In this document: positions 31,181 to 37,967 of the stretch, piece after piece
Numbering within the stretch: position 1 is the first letter of the stretch
Layout: each line of letters begins with the position of its first letter
Assembly: GCA_003990745.1 (NCBI GenBank)
Contig: RBNI01000196.1
Location: forward strand, 1 to 37,967
Length of the DNA stretch: 37,967 bases
Source: Jimgerdemannia flammicorona
Lineage: Eukaryota; Mucoromycota; Endogonomycetes; Endogonales; Endogonaceae
Direction: 5' to 3'
The notes under the pieces: model-generated
What the model was told of the DNA's origin: nothing
The model's input: the letters and a program-made list of their open reading frames with translations, nothing else
Database searches by the model: none
Program-made: the position numbers and the translations under genes

Positions 31181-31497
31181 ATACATTACTCAATCTCTAT
31201 AGTGACTTTTTTAGATTATCAATAATCTAAGTAATAATTAGTATTTTATATATTGAAAGTTTACTTTGGGACTATAGAATCAGTAGAATATCTAGTAAAC
31301 AAGAAGTTTACTAAAATGAAGCTACTAGTTGAGTTCAAATCTCTCTTAGTTAATTAGTTTAATAATAGACTCTCTGCACTATATGAGAATAGTTAGTTCT
31401 TATCAATATACTGATATAAGTTTGAGAAATTTTGGTTAAGTATATTTAGTCTTATGTAACCTAAGAACTCAATAAGAATATTAGTTCTTAAGGAGAG

Positions 31498-31818
31498 AGA
31501 AATATAATAATTTTATAGTTATATTTTAGTCTTAGTACTTTTTTATATCTTTTCTTTAATCTTTTTTTATCTTTTCTTAAATATTCTACTATATATGTTC
31601 TAGTATCTTATCTTAGCTAGTTATAGAACCTTTTAAAATATTGTAGAATTCTATTAGTCATTCTTACTTTGAACCTATTTTTTAACTTTTCTCTTCTTTC
31701 TAAGATTCTTCTAGATCTTTCTTTCAGATCTTATATAAATATCCTTGTTCTCTACTTGAATAAAGCTCAGAATATTTTCTTCTAAAATTCCTTTAAGAGC
31801 ACTTAAACCTATAAGTAT

Positions 31819-31820
<2 letters not shown>
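31498..31820 (+). repeat. Probable 3' LTR of the gypsy element
   Basis: A purine-rich 'aaggagagagaaa' at about 31480-31492 is a likely polypurine tract. After it come 'tataataattttatag', a TATA-like 'atataaatatcc' near 31733 and 'aataaagctc' near 31760. The right end is cut by the poly(T) run at 31822. No 5' partner is visible in the window. Confidence 0.5.
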
Positions 31821-31821
<1 letters not shown>

Positions 31822-31853
<32 letters not shown>

Positions 31854-32829
31854 CTATACTCATTTATTCAGAATACAATTATATAGTGAACAGTAGGAAA
31901 ATATTCCCTGGATTTTCTGACAAGAAGTGAGGTCAGGCTATATAATAGAATAGTCTCAGACTACCTAGTATCTAATCTTAGCAAAGCCAAGGTAACTAGA
32001 GACTGGTTCTCTCTATTCTAAGCTGCTCCCACCCCTCTCTCTCTGCTGGTAACAATGTTTCCACCAAGGCCACAATTAGCCTCCTTATATAAATAATACA
32101 TATTGGTTGTGAGATAAAAAAATAAAGTAATATACAGGTCTAGTTCTCAGATCTAAGGTAGAGAGAGTCTGGTTCTCTCTAAAAGGATAATCTTGGGACA
32201 CCCCTTACTTAACCTCATATCTAGGAATAAACCTCAATAATGAGTAACTCCACCCCTCCTTGGCTGCTCTGTGCTAGCCTATATATCTAATAAATGAATC
32301 TATCATCTAACTGCTGCTCTCCTTACTCAGCTCTGAGTTAAAAGTCACTATCTGGCTTGTGACACCAGTATCTTAAGTAGCACTACTATCATATCTAGTC
32401 TTACTCCAAAGGGTCACTGAATGTAACCCTAGTATCTTGAGTACTTCTATAGTACTATATCTGATCTACTAGTTCTCCCCTCCTCAAAGCAGCAAAGTAG
32501 TTACTCTGCTGATCATCTTGCTGATCATTATGCCATTACTAGCTAATTCTCTAGCCTGATTATTACTACTATCTTGTATCACTATCTGATATCTATCAAT
32601 CATCTATTACTATCATATCATATGTTGAAATCACCTTATCCACCTTGGTCAATCATCAGCTGTACCTTCTAAAATCCTCTAAGCATCTTCTAAAATCACC
32701 CAATATATCTTTATGCCTTAAAGATATAGTAAGAGTCTCCTTAGTATGAAAGAAAGCCTAAAGGTCTGATCCATATCCCCCAGTCTACTAGAGTATACTA
32801 ATAAGTTAGATGCTTACTATGAAGCTGAC
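31822..32829 (-). mobile_element. Poly(A)-tailed retroposon on the minus strand
   Basis: A 32-T run at 31822-31853 is, on the minus strand, a poly(A) tail preceded by GAATAAATGAGTATAG, so AATAAA lies about 10 nt before it. This repeats the layout of the three plus-strand poly(A) elements. It landed at the end of the gypsy LTR. The body has no clear frame. Near 32360-32475 a degenerate direct repeat (agtatctta/gagta...) occurs twice. The right boundary is unknown; the last ~90 bp before 32830 belong to a different frame (see 32746-32834). Confidence 0.5.
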
Positions 32830-32834
32830 CATAC
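32746..32834 (+). pseudogene. Split ORF, part before the copia insertion
   Basis: An ATG-started frame (MKESLKV, a TGA that would be CGA, then SISPSLLEYTNKLDAYYEAD) reaches the copia target site and resumes after it at 37735 in the same frame. Frame arithmetic agrees: 4900 inserted bases shift the frame by one, as seen. The product is not recognised. Confidence 0.5.
32830..32834. repeat. Target-site duplication CATAC, left
   Basis: CATAC lies directly before the 5' LTR and again directly after the 3' LTR at 37730-37734. Five bases is the normal duplication length for copia elements. Confidence 0.92.
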
Positions 32835-32990
32835 TGTTGAGATTACAGGTTACAACTCGATATAGATAATTTGTGGTGCAGTGGCATTGGGGTAACATCA
32901 TCAACAAATGCATAAAAGTGCGTTACTTGAGTGATCAATAAATATCTCTCTCTCTTTTCCTCTCTCCTATTCCTCCAAAAGTTCACAACA
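32835..32990 (+). repeat. copia 5' LTR (156 bp)
   Basis: Begins TGTTGAG and ends CACAACA (TG...CA with TGTTG/CAACA inverted ends). It contains 'gcataaaag' and 'caataaat', likely promoter and poly(A) signal, then a CT-rich end. It differs from the 3' LTR at nine positions, all transitions. Confidence 0.95.
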
Positions 32991-32992
32991 AA

Positions 32993-33005
32993 GGTTATGA
33001 GCCCC
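32993..33005 (+). promoter_or_regulatory. Primer-binding site for half-tRNA-iMet
   Basis: ggttatgagcccc lies two bases after the 5' LTR. The first 12 bases are complementary to the anticodon arm of initiator tRNA-Met (GGGCTCATAACC), not to its 3' end. Drosophila copia is known to prime from such a cleaved half-tRNA, so this element probably does the same. Confidence 0.75.
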
Positions 33006-33055
33006 GGTTAGCAGATAATATACACACCTCTTTAATATATGCTACACTACAACGT

Positions 33056-34200
33056 ATGAAGATGTCAACCCCAGGAAGCCCAAGCTCAAGTACTGCAGTG
33101 CTAAGCCCGGCAAGTAACACAAGCAAAACAGGTACCAGCGTGGGTACCACAGTCCCTCCAGTGGCAGCTATGATGACAAGAAGGATGATTCCTGTCTTCG
33201 ATGGTAAGGATTACGCCATATGGGCATACCATATGAGGAACCTCTTGGAGGAATGTGGTCTAGAGAACTATTGGAAGCCACAGGCACAAATAACGAGATA
33301 CGACCCAGCAAAGGATCGCAAGGTGTTGAGGGAGATCACATTCACTCTATCAAATGAGCAAATGAAACTTGTTATGGATGCTATGACAGCGAATGAAGCC
33401 TGGGAGACCCTACGTGACCATCATCAACAAGCATCTGTATCCAACAGATTCCATCTGAAGGGACAATTATTTACCCTACGGATGAAGCCCAAGGAGAGCA
33501 TTTAGGAATATGCCAACTGCGTCAACAATCTGATGAATCAGGTGAACTCACTTTCTATGCTGGTGGACCTCATCAGAGAGGAAGACAAGGTCCTGGCTCT
33601 TATACGAGGCCTCCCAGATGCATATAACATAGTCATATCTGCTATGCGGGAATCCAATAAGCTTTTGGACTATAAGCATGTCGTCACGAGCCTATTAAAT
33701 GATAAATCGAGGCAGAATAATGGTGCAAACGAAGACTACAATGAGAAAGCATTCTATGGCGTGCATGGTCGAGATAAAGGAAAGCCAAGTAAAGGACAAG
33801 GTCAATAAGACAGTTAACACACCAAGTTCAGTGGTAAGTACTTCTACTATGATTAGCCCAGACATCGCGTCCAAGACTGTAATCTAAAGAAGAAAGAAAA
33901 GGGAGACCAATGTAGTCAGGCAAATGTCATGGACACCAACAATCAGAGCGGTGATGGGATGTTTTTCGCAGAGGTAGAGAGCTGCCAACATGCAAACGTA
34001 AGCACGAGTGCTAATGTGTGCAGCGAAGAAGTTTGGCTCATGGATTCTGACACAACACAATATATGACAGTGTACCACGAATGGTTCTCTACATACAAGA
34101 AGTTCAAGTATCCTGTACCTATCAAACTAGGTGACAACAATGTAATCTACACTTAGGGCAAAGGAAATATCGGAATTCACCTACATGGAAAGGTCAAAGA
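33056..34200 (+). pseudogene. copia gag and protease, broken
   Basis: Gag starts at ATG 33056 and includes FDGKDYAIWAYHMRNLLEEC, the usual copia Gag lead, and AMTANEAWETLRDHHQ. Stops at 33503 (TAG) and 33806 (TAA) replace likely Gln codons. The zinc knuckle near 33833-33880 reads KYFYYD-stop-PRHRVQDC; two Cys became Tyr, a Gln became a stop and Gly became Arg. The protease active site near 34037-34066 reads WLMDSDTTQYMT where WLMDSGATQHMT is typical, so the catalytic loop is lost by G-to-A changes. Confidence 0.88.
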
Positions 34201-34441
34201 ACCCTCAGGCACCTTTGCGGACGTACTATACACTCCAGATATAGGCAAAAATCTCTTCTCGATAGGATGAATAATGGCCCGAGGAGACAAAGGAGTAAAC
34301 ATATGTTTGAATGGAGTAATGGTAATCGATCTAAAGAACAATAAGGAATTAATATATGCGTCAAAAAGAGGGAATCTTTATGCAATCGACGGCATGCCGA
34401 ATGGTACATCGGTACACTCCACAATGACAAACGACACCTGG

Positions 34442-34445
34442 TGTC

Positions 34446-34485
<40 letters not shown>

Positions 34486-34494
34486 GACACCTGG
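34442..34494 (+). mobile_element. 53-bp poly(A) insertion with target duplication
   Basis: cgacacctgg (34432-34441), preceded by two or three As, is repeated at 34485-34494. Between the copies lie only 'tgtctat' and 36 As. The insertion shifts the copia frame by two, exactly as observed before and after it, and duplicates the encoded NDTW. This is the expected product of LINE machinery inserting an almost wholly truncated transcript. The 7-nt 'tgtctat' is too short to assign to a family, although the LINEs here end in 'aactat' or 'gactat' before the tail. Confidence 0.8.
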
Positions 34495-35480
34495 CGTATA
34501 TGGCACGAATGGTTAGGACACATCAGTCAGACAAGCTTAGAACGGATGATGAGGAATAGCTCGGTGAAAGGATTGCTGAACTGTATATCTCCGAACTTCT
34601 TTTGTGATGACTACATGGCAAATAAGGCTTCTCGGAAGTCTTTTCAGGAATGGATGAAACAAGTGAGCAGCATACTCGATCTTATATATACGGACATCTG
34701 CAGTCCCATGTGTACATCATCACATTCCAGGAAGAAGTATTTTATTACTTTCATTGATGATTATACTCGTAAGGCCCATGTATACTTCCTTTTAGTAAAG
34801 AGCGAAGTATTCGAGAAATTTAAAGAATTCAAGGCGAGTGTGGAGAATGATATAAAACATCAGATAGGGATACTATGCTCGGATAATGGGACAGAATATG
34901 TAAATAAGTCCTTTAAACAATTCTTAAAAGAGCATGGAATACAACATACTAGAATGGCTCCTTATACTCTGCAACAAAATGGCATGGTGGAACAGTTCAA
35001 TCAAACGATCATCGAGATGGCTCGAATGATGATGAATGCAGCTGGTTTGCCACAATCCTTCTGGGCCGAAGCATTGAACACAGCAGTGTACATACATAAT
35101 CGATGCATTTCTTGAGCCTTAAGCAAAGAAAGTGATGTATAGTCTAAGGATAATAACCTTACACCTGAAAAACTATGGAGCAGATCCAAGCCTGACATCT
35201 TGTACTTACAGATATTTGGAAGCGAGGCTTATGTATTGGATAAAAGTGAAAATAGAGGAAAATTCCAGCCTAAAGCAGATAAGTATATATTCCTTAGATA
35301 CAACGGGTCAGCATATAGGTTGTAGAACATGCAAAAGCATAGTATAGTCATCTCTCACGATATTTAGTTCAAAGAGAAAGCAAAGGAAATTTGCATAGAA
35401 ATTCCTATATCCGTAACCAATCCAACGGTGAGTGGAACTATGCCGACGGTGAGCGCAAAAACTACACCAACAATTCCAGC
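34485..35480 (+). pseudogene. copia integrase
   Basis: The pre-integrase segment IWHEWLGHISQTSLERMM is followed by a zinc-like region with one of its Cys replaced (FFCDDYMANK). The catalytic core shows D in LIYTDICSPM (34683-34712), D in LCSDNGTEYVN (34873-34905) and E in NGMVEQFNQTI (34978-35010), so the DDE triad remains. The frame stays open at 34485-35112, then stops with TGA 35113 and further TAGs. Integrase before reverse transcriptase identifies copia. Confidence 0.9.
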
Positions 35481-35496
35481 AATAACAATATAACCT

Positions 35497-36600
35497 ATGT
35501 CAATGAGATCAATGGCGCAAGTACCTATGAAAACCCCTGAACCAAGAATTACAGAGATTTCAGATAACGAAGAGGATATCTCTCCGAAGGGCAAGAAAAA
35601 GCACAAGTCTGGGATAGACAACGAAGTCCAAGCGGATCTGGGAAGTTACTGGGACCCACCCAAGTCATCTCGTCACAAAAAACATCACATGAACTATGCC
35701 TGCGAATGCGCTTATATAGCAATGACTGGTGAGCTGGCACACTACGACAAAGCCATTCATTCAAACGATAAAAAGGAGTGGAAAAAGGCTATGGACGAGG
35801 AGTATAATTTACTCATCGAGAATGATATGTGGGACTTAGTCCCTCTTCTGGCAAATCGACAAGCCATAGGATCCCAATGGGTGTATAAAATCAAGTGCAA
35901 TAGCAATGGTGGCATAGAGCGATACAAGGCCTGATTTGTGGCAAAGGGGTATTTATAAGACTTTGGGGTCGACTATGACAAGACCTTTTCCCTGGTATTT
36001 AAGCTTACTTCACTTAGAATACTTCTTGTGATCAGAGCCAAGTACGACTACGAGATACATTAAATGGATGTTAAGACAGCCTTTCTAAATGGAGATGTGG
36101 ATACCGAACTATACATTCTTCAACCACAAGGATACAAACTCTATGACAACAAGAAGGAGTTAGTATGCAGACTATGCAAAGGCCTCTACAGTATAAAACA
36201 GGCGGTGAGGTTATGGAATCGAAAGATCGATGATTATCTCATAGAAGAGAATGGGTTCAAATGATGCGAAGCAGACCCATGCATATATACTCGTCATACA
36301 TCCTCAGGAATGGTGTATCTGGGAATTTGGATCGATGATATTATTCTGGTTGGAACGATAAATGAGATTAATGAAGTAAAGGCGGCACTATGCAAGAAGT
36401 TCAAAATGATAGATCTGGGTGATGTATCTTTCCTTTTGGGGATATCCATCATATATGACAGGAGCACGCATACTATATACTTAAGCCAAGAAGCCTACAT
36501 TCAGACAATACTTGAGCGGTTCGGCATGAGCGAGTGTAAGCCAGTTGGAACACCGATGGAGATGTCTGTGAGATTAAAGAAGTCTGATACACCTGACGAC
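35497..36600 (+). pseudogene. copia reverse transcriptase
   Basis: KKEWKKAMDEEYNLLIENDM and IGSQWVYKIKCNSNGGIERY near 35774-35930 are the standard start of copia reverse transcriptase. MDVKTAFLNGDVDTELYILQ near 36064-36123 is motif A, with its Asp present. LYSIKQAVRLWNRKI follows near 36185-36229. The catalytic pair survives in IWIDDIILVG near 36325-36355 (usually YVDD). Four or five in-frame stops between 35932 and 36264 break it. Confidence 0.9.
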
Positions 36601-37320
36601 AACAATATTCCCTATCGACAAGCGATAGGATCCCTTATGTATCTGATGCTCAGGACGAGACCTGACCTATCATACGCAATCAATAAAGTGGCGCAATACG
36701 CATTGTGCTATGACAACTCACATTGGATGGCAATCAAGCATATATTCAGGTACATTAAAGGCACAAAGAGCTATACGCTCAATCTGGGTGATAAGGGAGT
36801 AAGTGGGAGTACCATTATGGTAAGCCTTTCCAGTGCATGTAATGCTGATTGGGCTGGAGACTTGGATGACAGAAGGTCTATGACAGGATATTTCTTCTAT
36901 CTCGATGATGGTGGAGCCATTTCATGGCAAACTCGTAAGCAATCATCAGTGGTGACATCATCTATGCAAGCAGAATATCAAGCATTGTCAATGATGACAA
37001 AGAAGGCTATCTGGCTTCGTGAACTACTAAAGGATCTGGGATTCACTCAAGGATCTACGACTATATAACAGGACAATCAATCCACCATTACTTTGGCAAA
37101 GAATCCTATACATCATGCAAGGACCAAGTATATCGATATACAGCACCATTACATATGAGAGTGCATTGAAAATGAGGCTATACATCTGCTATATATCCCT
37201 ACAGAGCAAATGGCAGCAGATTCGCTGACAAAGGCCCTTCCAAAGGCAAAGTTCGATTTTTGCATACAAGGAATGGGTGTAATGATAAGCGACGAGCAGT
37301 TAATGGTGAATGATGGGTAG
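36600..37320 (+). pseudogene. copia RNase H and pol C-terminus
   Basis: YRQAIGSLMYLMLRTRPDLS near 36615-36674 leads to RNase H. CNADWAGDLDDRRSMTGYFF near 36840-36899 holds the first Asp, AEYQALS near 36970 the Glu, and DNQSTITLAKNPIHHARTKY near 37075-37130 the second Asp. The region ends ADSLTKALPK near 37215-37245 and the stop TAG at 37318-37320. Only a TAA at 37066 and a TGA at about 37156 interrupt. Confidence 0.9.
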
Positions 37321-37573
37321 AATAAATATTACAGTGAAACGATGGGTAGAATGAGTGTTATGGCAAATATTTGTGACGGAAACCTATAACATTGCTCAGG
37401 ATTTCCATTTTTCACTACTTCTCTTACCTATTTTTATGCTTATAAGCAGGGAATTTCAACCTTTTTTGGTCATCTAGATAGCATCCCATTGGTAATGTTT
37501 TGTTTTGCTTAGCTGTAGCTGGAGATTGATCAGTTTTATTTGCATTTGCATTCTTTATCTTGTTGAGCGAGAG
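37321..37573 (+). other. copia 3' untranslated region
   Basis: No frame is present. It separates the end of pol from the 3' LTR. The expected polypurine tract directly before the LTR is weak (gagcgagag). A 'tgttgagcgagag' at 37561-37573 resembles the LTR start that follows at 37574. Confidence 0.6.
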
Positions 37574-37729
37574 TGTTGAGATTATAGGTTATAACTCGAT
37601 ATAGATAATTTGTAGTGCAGTGGCATTGGGGTGACATTATCAACAAATGTATAAAAGCACATTACTTGAGTGATCAATAAATATCTCTCTCTCTTTTCCT
37701 CTCTCCTATTCCTCCAAAAGTTCACAACA
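37574..37729 (+). repeat. copia 3' LTR (156 bp)
   Basis: Same ends and length as the 5' LTR, with nine transitions and no transversions or gaps between them. Six differences lie in CpA context and three in a CpG cluster (GTGCG versus GCACA, both derivable from GCGCG). Confidence 0.95.
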
Positions 37730-37734
37730 CATAC
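37730..37734. repeat. Target-site duplication CATAC, right
   Basis: Directly follows the 3' LTR end CAACA and matches 32830-32834. Confidence 0.92.
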
Positions 37735-37837
37735 TACTGGAAGAATGACTTCTTATTTTCTTCCATTATTGCAAGTGGCTCCTAGAGTGTGCATTATACC
37801 ATCTGATCCTCAAAGAATTGAAACCTTGAGTTCTTAA
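37735..37837 (+). pseudogene. Split ORF, part after the copia insertion
   Basis: Continues the frame of 32746-32834 as TGRMTSYFLPLLQVAPRVCI and ends at TAA 37835-37837. The rest of the window (37838-37967) shows no convincing gene. The protein is unknown and could be another retroelement product. Confidence 0.5.
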
Positions 37838-37967
37838 AAACTATAGCCTTGAGATTAGGGCAACTTGACATTATTGAACTTCTCTTCTCTTGCTACACTG
37901 ATGGCCCCTCTTCTCCTATACTATAGGGATCTAATTTTCACTTAGACCTTTTGACTGATATGATTTA

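Larger units (their letters stand above)
26961..31820 (+). mobile_element. Chromodomain Ty3/gypsy element with dUTPase, heavily decayed
   Basis: Order of recognisable parts: gag zinc-knuckle remnant (27045-27110), dUTPase (27189-27603), protease (27640-27960), reverse transcriptase (28160-28800), RNase H (29080-29480), integrase (29690-30620), chromodomain (31010-31180) and a probable 3' LTR (about 31498-31820). Integrase after RT is the Ty3/gypsy order, and a C-terminal chromodomain defines chromoviruses. Stops and small frameshifts fill all domains. The 5' LTR is not seen: the left part abuts the other gypsy-like relic, so the two may be nested or recombined. Confidence 0.75.
32835..37729 (+). 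mobile_element. Ty1/copia LTR retrotransposon, nearly complete, inactive
   Basis: The 4.9-kb element has 156-bp LTRs, a primer-binding site, a single-frame gag-pol (33056-37320 once a 53-bp poly(A) insertion is discounted) and a 5-bp target duplication. Domain order gag, protease, integrase, reverse transcriptase, RNase H is diagnostic of copia. It keeps CpG sites and much longer open frames than the other elements, so it is the youngest large insertion here. About a dozen or more stops (TAG, TAA and TGA at places where CAG, CAA, CGA or TGG are expected) and changed protease and knuckle residues make it non-functional. Confidence 0.95.

Noticed and set aside
34449..34484. Poly(A) run in copia as a sequencing or assembly artefact
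   Set aside because: A flanking duplication of at least 10 bp, extra non-A bases and the matching frame shift are what a real insertion gives. An artefact would not duplicate the target. The exact A count may still be unreliable.
24361..37320. Reassigned TAG codon (TAG read as Gln or Trp) in the transposons
   Set aside because: TGA and TAA stops also appear at expected Arg and Gln positions, LTR and duplication pairs show direct C/T and G/A differences, and the host-type gene model has no in-frame TAG. Mutation explains the pattern better.

Overview
The window looks like transposon-dense fungal nuclear DNA. One long intron-rich host-type gene (about 9.57-15.8 kb, minus strand) sits between nested retrotransposons. 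A fungal origin is suggested by a Zn2Cys6 zinc cluster, introns of about 60-110 nt with GTATGT/GTAAGG-type donors, a chromodomain Ty3/gypsy element, a copia element with a half-tRNA-iMet primer site, and RIP-like C-to-T/G-to-A decay of the repeats. I cannot fix the species or phylum. Abundant ribonuclease-inhibitor-type leucine-rich repeats recall early-diverging lineages, while RIP recalls Dikarya.

Layout. 1-9.56 kb: AT-rich, CpG-poor, heavily mutated retroelement relics. They comprise a repeat present twice (1-1022 and 5880-7301), a 5'-truncated LINE with target-site duplications (1701-3372), and minus-strand gag relics. 9.57-15.94 kb: a CpG-rich island holding the host-type gene. Its predicted protein has an N-terminal Zn2Cys6 cluster, a leucine-rich repeat (LRR) fused to it, 16 more LRRs each on its own 84-nt phase-1 exon in ~181-bp exon+intron units, a middle domain, basic nuclear-localisation-like repeats, an acidic EESEGG tract and an unrecognised C-terminal domain. 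15.94-17.11 kb: a poly(A)-tailed retroposon. 17.76-23.51 kb: a probably full-length LINE (ORF1, endonuclease, reverse transcriptase, poly(A)) that splits an older reading frame and carries a 13-bp duplication. 24.06-26.96 kb: gag and protease of one gypsy-like element. 26.96-31.82 kb: a second, more decayed chromodomain gypsy element with a five-motif dUTPase between gag and protease, and an AT-rich palindrome-bounded insertion in its integrase. 31.82-32.83 kb: a poly(T)-bounded retroposon on the minus strand. 32.83-37.73 kb: a nearly complete copia element with 156-bp LTRs and a CATAC duplication; it splits another reading frame and is itself hit by a 53-bp poly(A) insertion.

The retroelements form an insertion history and appear inactive: stops, mutated catalytic residues and frameshifts occur in every coding region. 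The nine differences between the copia LTRs are all transitions at CpA or CpG, which explains most of the decay. The LRR gene is open across all proposed exons and keeps normal CpG, although its tandem array is the kind of repeat RIP would be expected to attack. It is the most interesting object here.
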